This document shows positions 7,773 to 17,140 of a stretch of 64,000 nt of DNA, piece by piece (the stretch's first letter is position 1; every line of letters starts with the position of its first letter). Below the pieces are notes generated by a model, which saw nothing but the letters and a program-made list of their open reading frames with translations, had not been told where the DNA came from and did no database searches. The translations under genes were made by a program, and so were the position numbers. Origin of the DNA: Pseudomonas putida (GTDB lineage Bacteria > Pseudomonadota > Gammaproteobacteria > Pseudomonadales > Pseudomonadaceae); NCBI RefSeq assembly GCF_002906855.1, contig NZ_MINI01000048.1, forward strand, positions 744,001 to 808,000, read 5' to 3'.

Positions 7773-10127
7773 CTACTCGTTGACCTGGAACGCTACCCGC
7801 GCTGTTTCTCCAGTTTCGTCCAGGGCACTGAGCTCGAACTGCCCGACCTGGTCAAAACGCACCAGCACGCTTTCCTGCCCTTCGCTTTCACCCAGCGGCT
7901 GACCATTGAGGAACCACCAGCGGCGCCCGCCACCACCCAAGGCAGAAACGCGCAACTGCAAGGGTTCGCTACTGGTGGCCGGGCGCCGCAGGTTGTCGTC
8001 GGGGCGCACCCCCACGATCGACAGCGGCGGCGCGCTGGCCGGGACCTGTGGCGGGCAGCTTGGGTCCACCGCCGGCAGCCGCGCCGCACGCCGCTCGACG
8101 CGTGGCAACCAAGGCTCCAGCGGTGCCGGCCACAAGGCGATGTCGAGTGCCTTGGCACCTGGGCAACTGCCGTCCACGCGCAGGCCTTGAGTATTGACCC
8201 AGATGCTCTCGCGCAGCCCCAGGCCGAGGGGCTGGTCAGCAGCCTGCAAAGTGGGAGGCGTCGTGCCATCGAGGGTCCAGGCAAAGCGCTGGCGCCGGCA
8301 ATTCGGGTCCTGTCGGTTCATGGGCTGGCCCAGCGGCCAGCAGATGGCCGCCACGCCAACACTTTCCGGCACGCGCTCCACCGGCACCCGGATGCCCCGC
8401 TGGCTGTCGCGGTTGCTCAGCAAGTCATGCACTTGCAGCATCAAGGGTGCCGCCGAAGCCAGGCCGAATTGCCCTGGCACCGGCGTGCCATCGGGGCGGC
8501 CGATCCACACCCCGATCAGGTAGCGCGGCCCTACGCCGATCGACCAGGCATCGCGAAAGCCATAGCTGGTACCGGTTTTCCAGGCCAATTGCGGGCGCTG
8601 TACCAGTTCGGCATGCGGGTCGCGGTCGGGCCGCGCCTGGCCACTGAGGATGCGCCGGATGATCCAGGCCGCGCCAGGCGACATTAGCCGCCGCTCCAGC
8701 AACGGATCCTGCGGTTGCAGGCGAACCTGCGCGCTGTTGCCGCCCCTGGCCAGTGCCGCATAGCCGCCAAGCAGGTCCTCCAGGCGGCTACCGGCGCCGC
8801 CAAGAATCAATGCCAGGTTGGGTTCGGCCAGAGGCGGGAGCGCCAGCGGCACGCCGGCCATGCGCAACTGCGCGGCGAAGCGCTTGGGCCCGTAGGCTTC
8901 GAGCAATTGCACCGCCGGCAGGTTGAGCGACAGCGCCAGTGCCGAGCTGGCCGACACCGGGCCGCTGAAGCCCATAGAGAAATTACCGGGGCGATAGTCG
9001 CCGTAGCGACGCGGTACATCCTGCAGCAGCGATTCGGAGTGGATCAGGCCATCATCCATGGCCAGGCCGTAGAGAAACGGCTTGAGCGTCGAGCCTGGCG
9101 AACGCAACGAGCGGACCATGTCGACATGGCCAAAACGGCGCTCGTCGCTCAAGTCGATCGAGCCCAGGTAAGCGCGTACTGCCATGGTCTGCGCCTCGAC
9201 CACCAGGATCGCGGCCGAGGTACGCTCCGGCAGGCGTGCGCGCCAACCCAGCAGCAGGTCCTCCAGGCGCCGCTGCAGCGAGGCGTCGAGAGTGGTGCGA
9301 ATCAACGTCGGGCTGTCAGGGGTATTCAGCCGCCGCGCCAGCAGGGGCGCCAGCGCGGGTTCCTGACGCGGGGCCAGCAACAAGGGCTCCTCGGCAGCCT
9401 CCTTGATCTGTCGGGCTGGCCACACCTGATACTCGTCCAGGCGCTGCAGCACCTTGTCACGGGCCCGTTGGGCACGGGCCGGGTGGCGGTCCGGGCGCAA
9501 GCGGCTCGGTGCCTGCGGCAGCACCGCCAGCAGTGCTGCCTCGGCGGGCGTGAGATGTTGCGGTGACTTGCCCAGATAAGCCCAACTGGCTGCAGCCACG
9601 CCCTGCAAGGTACCGCCGAACGGGGCACGGTTCAGGTAGATCTGCAGGATCTCGCGCTTGGACAGGTGCCACTCCAGCTGCGCGGTGCGCCACAGTTGCC
9701 GCAGTTTGCCGGCCAGGGTGCGATCATGCGGGTCGAGCAAGCGTGCAACCTGCATCGACAAGGTGCTGCCGCCAGACACCACCCGCCCACCCCGCAGGTT
9801 GAGCCAGGCCGCCCGCGCCAGAGCCAACGGGTTGACTCCCGGGTGGCGGTAGAACCAGCGGTCCTCGTAGGTCAGCAGGGCCTGCAGGTACAGCGGCGAA
9901 ACCTCTTCCGGGCTGACCGGGTAGCGCCACACACCATCGGCATCGGCAAAGCGCCACAACGGTGTGCCGTCTTCGGCCAGCACCACCCGTGCCAGGTCAT
10001 TGCCCGGCATTGGCAGCGGCCAGATGCGGTCGGCCAGCCACAACAGCCCGAGCAGCATCAACAGGCTGATCACGGCAGGACGCACAAGCCTTCCCGCTCG
10101 GGTACGTGGCCGCGCTAAGCTTGGCAT
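7773..10127 (-). CDS. pbpC: Penicillin-binding protein 1C (glycosyltransferase/transpeptidase)
   Basis: 784-residue class A-type PBP anchored by one N-terminal membrane helix (about 17-35). The GT51 glycosyltransferase domain shows TYEDRWFYRHPGVN with catalytic E88 and GGSTLSMQVARLL (119-131). The transpeptidase has SxxK at S346-K349, a Ser-x-Asn-type motif (SLN in ALSLNLP) and KTGTS. The C-terminal ~90 residues form the BiPBP_C domain typical of PBP1C. In many bacteria pbpC pairs with yfaS; here yfaS lies upstream on the same strand, but a small gene of opposite strand separates them. It likely repairs peptidoglycan in concert with the YfaS protease trap (known association, inferred here). 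Confidence 0.93.
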   Translation of the reverse strand: MPSLARPRTRAGRLVRPAVISLLMLLGLLWLADRIWPLPMPGNDLARVVLAEDGTPLWRFADADGVWRYPVSPEEVSPLYLQALLTYEDRWFYRHPGVNPLALARAAWLNLRGGRVVSGGSTLSMQVARLLDPHDRTLAGKLRQLWRTAQLEWHLSKREILQIYLNRAPFGGTLQGVAAASWAYLGKSPQHLTPAEAALLAVLPQAPSRLRPDRHPARAQRARDKVLQRLDEYQVWPARQIKEAAEEPLLLAPRQEPALAPLLARRLNTPDSPTLIRTTLDASLQRRLEDLLLGWRARLPERTSAAILVVEAQTMAVRAYLGSIDLSDERRFGHVDMVRSLRSPGSTLKPFLYGLAMDDGLIHSESLLQDVPRRYGDYRPGNFSMGFSGPVSASSALALSLNLPAVQLLEAYGPKRFAAQLRMAGVPLALPPLAEPNLALILGGAGSRLEDLLGGYAALARGGNSAQVRLQPQDPLLERRLMSPGAAWIIRRILSGQARPDRDPHAELVQRPQLAWKTGTSYGFRDAWSIGVGPRYLIGVWIGRPDGTPVPGQFGLASAAPLMLQVHDLLSNRDSQRGIRVPVERVPESVGVAAICWPLGQPMNRQDPNCRRQRFAWTLDGTTPPTLQAADQPLGLGLRESIWVNTQGLRVDGSCPGAKALDIALWPAPLEPWLPRVERRAARLPAVDPSCPPQVPASAPPLSIVGVRPDDNLRRPATSSEPLQLRVSALGGGGRRWWFLNGQPLGESEGQESVLVRFDQVGQFELSALDETGETARVAFQVNE

Positions 10128-10204
10128 CGGGAACCGGCCTGGCCAGCTAATGGCCTAAGGCTTGGGAGCGGCAACCGTGCCGATTCGTTCATCAGGAAGC
10201 AACT

Positions 10205-10498
10205 ATGCATGTAGAAGGTTTTTTCGAGTGGCTTGGCCAGGCACTGGGTTCGTTGATCCGCTTTATCGTCGACATCATGAGCGGCCTGTTCAACCTGCTG
10301 GCCAACGCCGGGGGCAATTTCATCGATGGACTGGCACGCACGCTGGGCATGGACACCTCGCTGCTCAGCATACTCGCCCTGATAATCGGCCTGATGCTGC
10401 TGTATTCGGCAATCCGCGCCTTCATGCGCGCATCGATCATCCTCGGGATCATCTGGCTGGTGTTGGGGTTGTGGGTGATGAGCTGGGTCATTCACTGA
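10205..10498 (+). CDS. Small membrane protein of unknown function
   Basis: 97-residue protein with AGGAAG 5-10 bases upstream of its ATG. The N-terminal half is amphipathic (FFEWLGQALGSLIRFIVDIM, then LFNLLANAGGNF), and the C-terminal half has two close hydrophobic helices (about 52-68 and 75-95) ending WVIH. No family was recognised. It points away from pbpC and towards yfaS, so it is the only plus-strand gene in this 9-kb minus-strand block. A stem-loop separates its 3' end from that of yfaS. Coding reality rests on the ribosome site, the clean hydrophobic pattern and conventional codon usage. Confidence 0.7.
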   Translation: MHVEGFFEWLGQALGSLIRFIVDIMSGLFNLLANAGGNFIDGLARTLGMDTSLLSILALIIGLMLLYSAIRAFMRASIILGIIWLVLGLWVMSWVIH

Positions 10499-10517
10499 AG
10501 AACAGCTGCAAGCCTTG

Positions 10518-10566
10518 AGCTACAAGCTGCAAGAAAGCCAATCTGCTTCACTTGCAGCTTGTAGCT
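10518..10566. terminator. 16-bp inverted repeat between convergent genes
   Basis: AGCTACAAGCTGCAAG (10518-10533) is exactly complementary to 10551-10566 across a 17-base loop. It sits between the 3' ends of the small membrane protein gene and yfaS, so it can act as a two-way terminator. The sequence also resembles a dispersed Pseudomonas repeat rich in CTTGCAGCTTGTAGC (recalled). Confidence 0.65.
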
Positions 10567-10572
10567 TGCGCA

Positions 10573-13500
10573 TCAGCGCGCCTTTACCGTCATCTCGCCT
10601 TGCCCATCCCCCACCGCCTGCAGGTTCGGTCGATACATCGACTCCACCTGCGGCGGCGGCACCCGGTAGGTGCCCGGGGTCACCGCTCGCGCCAGGTACA
10701 ACAAGTGCGTGGTGCCATAGCCATCGAGCTTGAGGGCCGCCACGTAGCGGTCATCACGGTACTCCTGGTGCACCACGCTGGCGTTCTGCATCGACTCACG
10801 CCACTGCTTCACCGCACTGCTGGCGTTGTCCAGGCTGGCAGCGCTTTGGGCCAGGTTCTGGTTCTCCAGTTCCAGGCCTGCTGGCAGCAAATCGACCACC
10901 AGGGCATCCGGCACGCGATCGCTGGCCTTGAGCGCCAGGTGTACCAGCACCAGGTCGCCGCTGCGCAGGTTGTGCAGGTCCAGCGCCTGGCCGTTCATGC
11001 CCAGATACTCCCGGCGGATCTCCATGCCATTGCCACCCGCGACAGGCGCCTGACGTGGATAGCCCGACAGGGTCAGTTGCTGATAGAGCGTTTCGCTGCC
11101 CTCGTTCTGCACGCTAAGCGGCGAGGCCAGCAACGGCCCTTCGAGCTTCATGCCCGCTTCGACGTTGTTGAACTCACGCACTTCACCGGCACTGTCCAGA
11201 CGTGCCTTCCACGGTGCCTCCGGCTTGCCCAGCAGGCCACGGCCGGCCAGATACAAGGCGTTGCGCTCCTGGGTCGACAACCAGCGATTGGCCGCCAGCT
11301 CGTCCGACAGGGCAAACAGACGCTGGTCGACCTGGTTGCTGGCCAGTTTGCTCTCCTGCAGCAGCGCCAGGATCAGTGCCTGGTCGCGCAAGCTGCTGCC
11401 ATAGTCGGCCATCCAGCCCTTGCTACGGCTGATGCCCAGGCCCGCCTGCAGCGCTTGCTCGGCGCGCGGCTTGTCGCCCATGGCGTCCAGCGCGACCGCC
11501 AATTGCACCAGCGGCAGGCCGGAGCGGGCATCGGCACGGCGCTCGAACAGGCTGCGCAAGGCGCCCAGCGGTGCCTGCTGGCTGCGCGACAGCACCAGCG
11601 CGGCGTAGGCTTGCACGGCAAAGCGGGTGTGCTCGGCGTTTTCGCTGTAGTCGACTTCGATCAGGTTGCGTTCCTGCAAGTAGCGCAGCAGGCGCTCGTT
11701 GGCCTTCTTCAAGGCCTCGGCCGGCACGCCGTAGCCCTGATTGCGGGCACGCAGGAGGAAGTCGCTGACATAGGCCGTCAGCCAGTATTCCTCTTCACTG
11801 TCCGAACTCCACAGGCCGAAGCTGCCGTTGTAGCGCTGCATGCCGAGCAGGTGCTCGATGCCCATCTCGATCTTGCGCTTGCGCACCTCGGCCGGCTCAC
11901 CCTTGATGCCCAGGCGCTTAAGGCTCTCGGCATCAGCGTACAGTGACGGATACAGGCCACTGGTGGTCTGCTCCAGGCAGCCGTAAGGGTAGGCTTCGAG
12001 GGCGCGGATCTGTTCGGCCAGGTTCAGTGGCGGGCGGCTCGACAGCGCCAGGCTGGCTTCCAACCCCGCTGGTTCAAAGGTGGCCAGGTCGCTTTCCGGC
12101 AAGGTCCATGGCTGGTCCTTGAGGGCCACGCGGTAATGTTTGAGCATCGCCGGATAGGCCGGGCGCACACCAAGGGTCCATTCGCGTTCGAAGGTGTTCG
12201 CCGGTTCGCCCGGCAGTTGCAAACCATTGACCCGCACCTGCACCTTGCCCTGCCCCAGACCGCCCAAGGCCTGCACCGGGATCAGCAGCGTGCTGCGCTG
12301 GCCTTCGGCCAGGGCGATAGTCTGCTGGGCGCTGGCCGTCAGGCTCAGCTGGCCTTCAGTGCGGATCTCGACACTCAACTGTTGCGCACGCCCCGACAGG
12401 TTGGCCAGGTCCAGCGCCAGGCTGGTGCGGTCACCGCCGGCCAGGAAGCGCGGCGCCGACAGTTCGGCGATCAGCGGCGCGGCTACCACCGTCTTGCCTT
12501 CGGCCATGCCGAAATGCTCGTCGGTCCAGGCCTGGGCCATCAGCCGCAACTCGCCATTGAAGTCGGGAATATCGACGGTCGCCTCGCCCTCCCCCTGGTC
12601 GTTCAGGGTTACCGCCAGGCTTTGCTGGGCAACGATGGTCACCGTGGTGTTGGGCCGCTTGCCGCCCTTGGCCATCGCCGCGTCACCGCCGAAGGCGAGG
12701 CTGGCCAGGCGGCCTTGGCCGGCTTCGATCAGCTGGCCGTAGATGTCCAGCTGGTCGGCGCCGTAGGCCTTGCGGCCGAACAGGCTGGCAAACGGATCGG
12801 GGGTCTTGAAGTCGGTGATGTTGAGGATGCCGACATCGACTGCGGACAGCAGCACATGCACCTGCTTCGGCACGCTGCCGTCAGCATTGGCGGCCTTGAT
12901 CTTCACCGTCAGCGGCTGCTTGGGCCGCATCTTCTCCGGTGCCTGCAGGCTGACCGCGAGCTTGCGCTCGGCACGTGCCAGCGGCAGGTGCAGCACGCCG
13001 ACGGCGCGCTTGGGCGTGGCATTGGCCTTGCGCTCACCCGGGCGGATCACCAGCGCGCTGATGTACAGGTCGTGGCGCGCCCACTGTTTGTCCAGCTGCA
13101 CATCGAAGGTCTTGCCCTCAGCGGGCACCTCGATTTCCTGCCACCACAGCGGGCCATCACTGGATTCGACCATCAGGTAGCCGCTGCCAGCCGCAGGCGG
13201 GGTCACGGTGACCTTGGCGGTGGCGCCGTCGGCATAGGCCGGTTTGTCCAGCGCCAGCTTCACTTGGTCCGGCCGCACCGCGCCGCCTTCAGCGTTGTCC
13301 TGGGCACGGTAACCGGCCCAGAAGCGCTCGCTGGAAACCAGCCCGGTCTCAGGGTCTTCCACCTCGACGCGGTACGGGCCCCACTCCACCTGGAAGCTCA
13401 GCTTGGCGGTGGAGCCGGCCTTGACGCTGACCGTTTCCTCACTCTGGGTAAGGAATTTCTCGTTGTAGTTGTAGCTCCAGCCATCGCTCTGCGAGTAATT

Positions 13501-15474
13501 CCAGTAGTAGTCGCGACGCTCGCGGATCAGGCGCACCTTCAGGTCATTGGCGGCGAGCTTGTTACCTTCGCGGTCGGCCACGAGGAACTCGAATTCCACC
13601 GGGCCATCGCTGTCGGTTTCTTCACCGTCGAACAGGCCGCGCAGGCCTGGCAGGCGCTCGGCAGGCCAGATTGGCTGCTCCAGGCGGCGGGTGATCGGCC
13701 GGCCGCCAGACTCCTGCAGGCTGGCCTGCACGGTCAACTGCAGCGGCGAGCGTGCTTCGGCCCAGTGGCTCTCGATATCGACCACAGCCTTGCCAGCCTG
13801 GTCGAGGGTGACTTCGTCCAGCTCCAGATCCTGGGTCAGTTCGGTTTCAGTAACCGAGCCGAACTGGTAGCCCGGCAGTGCCGGCACGGCTTCGCGCAGT
13901 GGACGCACATAGGCTTGGCCGCTCAAGCGGTTGCCGGCAGCCGGCGCACCGTAGAGGTAGCGGCCATTGACCTGGATACGCGCATCTTCCTCGGGCGACA
14001 GCGGTGTATCGCTGCCCTTGAGTTCAAGTGCCAGGCGCTCGGGAAGGAAGTCTTCGACGAGGAACTCGTAGACCTGCTTGCGCCCGCCGCCCAGGTCAAG
14101 CAGCAATTGCCAGCGGCCGGTCGGGGCCTCGGTGGCCAGTTGCAGCTGGTACTGATACAGGCCATTGGCATCGGCCTCCCAGACGAACTTGCGGCTGACC
14201 TGCTCATCCGGCCGACGCACTTCCACGCTGACCGGCTGGGCCTTGACCGGCTTGCCATCCTGGTCGCGCAGCAAACCGTTGAGCAGCACCGTTTCACCCG
14301 GGCGATAAAGGTCGCGCGGGCCGAAGATGAAGAACTGCAGCGGGTTGGCCTGGGGGCCGGTGATGTCGAACTCGGCCAGGTCCAGGGCAGCGGTGTTCAG
14401 GCGAAGCAAGGTGGTGTGCACGCCCTGGGTGGCGATCAGGGTGTCGGCCTTGGCCGTGATCGGCAACTGGGCATGGCCGGCGCCGTCGGTCTTGGCCTGG
14501 GCCAGCAGCTTGCCCTTGTCGTCATGCAGCTCGAGGTTGACGTCCTTGAGTGCCTTGCCGCCTTCCAGGGCCTGGGCGAACACGTCCAGGCGGTCACGGT
14601 AGCGGTGGGCGGACACACCGATGTCGCTGAGGGTGAACAGCGTCGCCGGCTGCGAATAGTCATAGGTACCGGAGGCACGCATCACGGCCAGGTACACGCC
14701 TGGCTCCTGCAGCGGCTTGATCCCGGCAATCGGCAGCAGCACGGTTTCGCGGGTGTTGCGCGCCGGGTTCAGGTCGAAACGGCCGCTGTAGACCATCTCG
14801 GCCATGTCCAGGGTTTCCTTGGACTGGTAGTAGTACAGGCTGCTGTTGCGGCCCCAATTGGCCAGGAAGGTGGAGAGCATCTGCGGTTTGACCCGGAAGA
14901 ACTCGACATCGACCTTGGGCACGTTCAGCGCGATCACCGGCAGGCCTTCGGCCAGGCGGGTGGGCAGCAACGAACCACGGCTGGCAAAGCCGACGGTGGG
15001 TTGCATGTCGCGGGTTTCCAGGCGGCTCACCGATTCGCTGTCGAGCTGCTTACCGTTGACCGCGAGCAAGCCCTTGTCGACGGTCAGCACCAGCTTGCGC
15101 TGCGGCTCGAGGTGGCGCAGGCGCAACTCCATCTGGTTGTCGGAAAGCTCCCAGGCACCGTCGACCTTGCCTTTGACCGTATCGACCAGGTGCACCTTGG
15201 CGGCGAAGTCCTGCTTGGCGTCCAGGGGTGCCGAGAAACTGATCGACAGGGTACTGGCGCCATCGAGTTGCACTTCCGACACATCCAGCACGCTGAGCTC
15301 GCGCCCTTCGTAGCGCTTGGCGAGGACAGCAGGGTCCTCGCGCTTGGGCGCCGGGGCCTCGACCGCAGCGCTCGCGGCCGGTTTTTCGGCGGCAGCGGGC
15401 TTGTCCGGCGTCGAGGAATCACAGGCACTGAGCAAGGCCAGCGCGCAGGCCAGCAACAATCCTTTGTTGAACAT
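10573..15474 (-). CDS. yfaS: Bacterial alpha-2-macroglobulin lipoprotein
   Basis: 1633-residue periplasmic protease trap. The signal MFNKGLLLACALALLSAC ends with a lipobox, so it is membrane-anchored through C18. The thioester motif CLEQ is intact (C1166 to Q1169, in YGCLEQTTSG), which allows covalent capture of attacking proteases. Upstream are successive MG-type beta domains; downstream is the helical thioester domain followed by a C-terminal beta domain. Length agrees with E. coli YfaS (about 1650). The partner PBP1C gene is downstream on the same strand. It presumably protects the periplasm when the outer membrane is breached, while PbpC repairs wall (established model). Confidence 0.93.
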   Translation of the reverse strand: MFNKGLLLACALALLSACDSSTPDKPAAAEKPAASAAVEAPAPKREDPAVLAKRYEGRELSVLDVSEVQLDGASTLSISFSAPLDAKQDFAAKVHLVDTVKGKVDGAWELSDNQMELRLRHLEPQRKLVLTVDKGLLAVNGKQLDSESVSRLETRDMQPTVGFASRGSLLPTRLAEGLPVIALNVPKVDVEFFRVKPQMLSTFLANWGRNSSLYYYQSKETLDMAEMVYSGRFDLNPARNTRETVLLPIAGIKPLQEPGVYLAVMRASGTYDYSQPATLFTLSDIGVSAHRYRDRLDVFAQALEGGKALKDVNLELHDDKGKLLAQAKTDGAGHAQLPITAKADTLIATQGVHTTLLRLNTAALDLAEFDITGPQANPLQFFIFGPRDLYRPGETVLLNGLLRDQDGKPVKAQPVSVEVRRPDEQVSRKFVWEADANGLYQYQLQLATEAPTGRWQLLLDLGGGRKQVYEFLVEDFLPERLALELKGSDTPLSPEEDARIQVNGRYLYGAPAAGNRLSGQAYVRPLREAVPALPGYQFGSVTETELTQDLELDEVTLDQAGKAVVDIESHWAEARSPLQLTVQASLQESGGRPITRRLEQPIWPAERLPGLRGLFDGEETDSDGPVEFEFLVADREGNKLAANDLKVRLIRERRDYYWNYSQSDGWSYNYNEKFLTQSEETVSVKAGSTAKLSFQVEWGPYRVEVEDPETGLVSSERFWAGYRAQDNAEGGAVRPDQVKLALDKPAYADGATAKVTVTPPAAGSGYLMVESSDGPLWWQEIEVPAEGKTFDVQLDKQWARHDLYISALVIRPGERKANATPKRAVGVLHLPLARAERKLAVSLQAPEKMRPKQPLTVKIKAANADGSVPKQVHVLLSAVDVGILNITDFKTPDPFASLFGRKAYGADQLDIYGQLIEAGQGRLASLAFGGDAAMAKGGKRPNTTVTIVAQQSLAVTLNDQGEGEATVDIPDFNGELRLMAQAWTDEHFGMAEGKTVVAAPLIAELSAPRFLAGGDRTSLALDLANLSGRAQQLSVEIRTEGQLSLTASAQQTIALAEGQRSTLLIPVQALGGLGQGKVQVRVNGLQLPGEPANTFEREWTLGVRPAYPAMLKHYRVALKDQPWTLPESDLATFEPAGLEASLALSSRPPLNLAEQIRALEAYPYGCLEQTTSGLYPSLYADAESLKRLGIKGEPAEVRKRKIEMGIEHLLGMQRYNGSFGLWSSDSEEEYWLTAYVSDFLLRARNQGYGVPAEALKKANERLLRYLQERNLIEVDYSENAEHTRFAVQAYAALVLSRSQQAPLGALRSLFERRADARSGLPLVQLAVALDAMGDKPRAEQALQAGLGISRSKGWMADYGSSLRDQALILALLQESKLASNQVDQRLFALSDELAANRWLSTQERNALYLAGRGLLGKPEAPWKARLDSAGEVREFNNVEAGMKLEGPLLASPLSVQNEGSETLYQQLTLSGYPRQAPVAGGNGMEIRREYLGMNGQALDLHNLRSGDLVLVHLALKASDRVPDALVVDLLPAGLELENQNLAQSAASLDNASSAVKQWRESMQNASVVHQEYRDDRYVAALKLDGYGTTHLLYLARAVTPGTYRVPPPQVESMYRPNLQAVGDGQGEMTVKAR

Positions 15475-15654
15475 GGAGTGGGAACTCTTTGGCAGCGTGT
15501 ACGTGAGGGCAGCAACTATAGCGCAACGGTGGACGTGAGACTTTCAACGATGCGGCAAGTGAGACCCTGTTCGGGCGAATTGGTTGCCTGGCCGGTACAC
15601 TGTGTCCAGCCAAATACTGGGGACGCTTTGCGCCCCGCAGCTTCAGGAATAGCA

Positions 15655-16992
15655 ATGTCGCAACTGTCCGCCGACTGGCAACACCGCCCCACCCACCTCA
15701 AGGTCTGGGCGCTGGCCGCGCCGATGATCCTCTCCAACATCTCGGTACCGCTGGTGGCGCTGGTCGACAGCACCGTGATCGGCCACCTGCCCCACGCCCA
15801 CCAGCTCGGCGCCGTGGCCGTGGGGGCGACGCTGTTCACCTTCATGGTCGGCCTGATGGGTTTCCTGCGCATGGGCTCCACCGGTTTCGCCGCCCAGGCA
15901 GCCGGGCGTACAGACGGCGCTGCCCTGCGTCAGGTACTGGTCCAGGGCCTGCTGCTGGCCGTGGCCTTCGCCCTGCTCATTGGCCTGCTTGCCCTGCCCT
16001 TCAGCCAGTTGGCGCTGCACGCCATGCAACCAAGCGAGGCGTTGCAGCAATCCACCGAAGACTTCTTCCATACCCGGCTGCTCGGTCTGCCGGCCGCGCT
16101 GGCCAGCTATGCGCTGGTCGGCTGGTTCCTCGGCACACAGAACGCACGCGCGCCGTTGGCGATTCTGCTGACCACCAACCTGCTGAACATCGCCCTCAAC
16201 CTGTGGTTCGTACTGGGTCTGAACTGGGGCGTGCTGGGTTCGGCACGGGCCTCGGTGATTGCCGAATGGAGCGCTGCGTTGCTCGGCCTGGCCCTGACCC
16301 GCCCGGCCCTGCGCGCCTACCCCGGGCAGATCGCCTGGGCTGCCCTCAAGCGTTGGCAGGCCTGGCGCCCGCTGCTGGCGGTGAACCGTGACATTTTCCT
16401 GCGCAGCCTGGCGCTGCAACTGGTGTTCCTGCTGATCACCGTGCAGGGTGCCCGCCTGGGCGAAGCCACGGTGGCGGCCAATGCCCTGCTGCTCAACGGG
16501 CTGCTGCTTACTGCCTACGCCCTCGATGGCCTGGCGCATGCCGTGGAGGCGCTGTGCGGGCATGCCATTGGTGCGCGGGATCGAGATACCTTGCGCCGGT
16601 CACTGGTGGTGGCCTGCGGTTGGTCGCTGATCACCAGCCTGGGGTTTGCCGGCTTGTTCCTGCTGGGCGGGCACCTGTTCATCGACCTGCAGACCAATAT
16701 CGAGAGCGTGCGAGCGGCGGCTTATCCGTACTTGCCGTACCTGGCGCTGCTGCCGTTGATCGCGGTGTGGAGTTACCTGCTCGACGGGTTGTTCATCGGC
16801 GCAACCCGGGCGCGGGAAATGCGTAATGCGATGCTGTTGTCGGTCGTGATCGCACTACCGCTCGGCTGGCTGTCGACTGAACTTGGCAACCACGGACTGT
16901 GGCTGGCATTTCTCGGCTTCATGGTTCTACGGGCACTGACGCTGGGGGCGACAGGCCTGCATTTGTACCGGCAAGGCAAATGGGTCGAGTGA
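15655..16992 (+). CDS. dinF: MATE-family efflux transporter, DinF type
   Basis: 445-residue membrane protein with about twelve hydrophobic helices arranged as two similar halves. The N-terminal half has the MATE features APMILSNISVPLVALVDSTVIG and LRMGSTGFAAQA; the second half has ALLLNGLLLTAYALDGLAHAVEALCGHA. The arrangement and length fit the DinF subgroup, cation-coupled exporters of toxic organic cations or oxidants. The ATG at 15655 is preceded by AGGA. A much longer opening in the same frame runs antisense through yfaS and is an artefact of GC-rich codon use. It stands alone: divergent from yfaS, with bla following after 148 bases. Confidence 0.88.
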   Translation: MSQLSADWQHRPTHLKVWALAAPMILSNISVPLVALVDSTVIGHLPHAHQLGAVAVGATLFTFMVGLMGFLRMGSTGFAAQAAGRTDGAALRQVLVQGLLLAVAFALLIGLLALPFSQLALHAMQPSEALQQSTEDFFHTRLLGLPAALASYALVGWFLGTQNARAPLAILLTTNLLNIALNLWFVLGLNWGVLGSARASVIAEWSAALLGLALTRPALRAYPGQIAWAALKRWQAWRPLLAVNRDIFLRSLALQLVFLLITVQGARLGEATVAANALLLNGLLLTAYALDGLAHAVEALCGHAIGARDRDTLRRSLVVACGWSLITSLGFAGLFLLGGHLFIDLQTNIESVRAAAYPYLPYLALLPLIAVWSYLLDGLFIGATRAREMRNAMLLSVVIALPLGWLSTELGNHGLWLAFLGFMVLRALTLGATGLHLYRQGKWVE

Positions 16993-17140
16993 TCCTCAGT
17001 CCCCCATGAGCAGTCATGATGGTGATTGCCCCTATGGTCAAAAGGGATCTTCCCTACACATCTAAACTCGGCATCCTACTTACAAAGAAGTACTGACCCA
17101 TTAAGTTTCACAGCCTCTTCCATTAAGCAGGGAAAGGCCG
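16993..17140. other. AT-rich stretch upstream of the beta-lactamase
   Basis: 148 bases without a gene. One full line (17041-17100) is about 43% G+C by hand count, against roughly 60-65% in flanking genes. No terminal repeats, attachment core or integrase remnant was recognised. It may be the edge of an acquired segment. Confidence 0.4.

Noticed and set aside
12136..15654. Plus-strand open frame of over 1,100 codons antisense to yfaS, in frame with the MATE gene
   Set aside because: High-GC codon bias leaves the antisense frame free of stops. The translated product is Gln/Ala/His-rich without domains, while yfaS on the other strand has a lipobox and thioester motif. The MATE gene has its own start and ribosome site at 15655.
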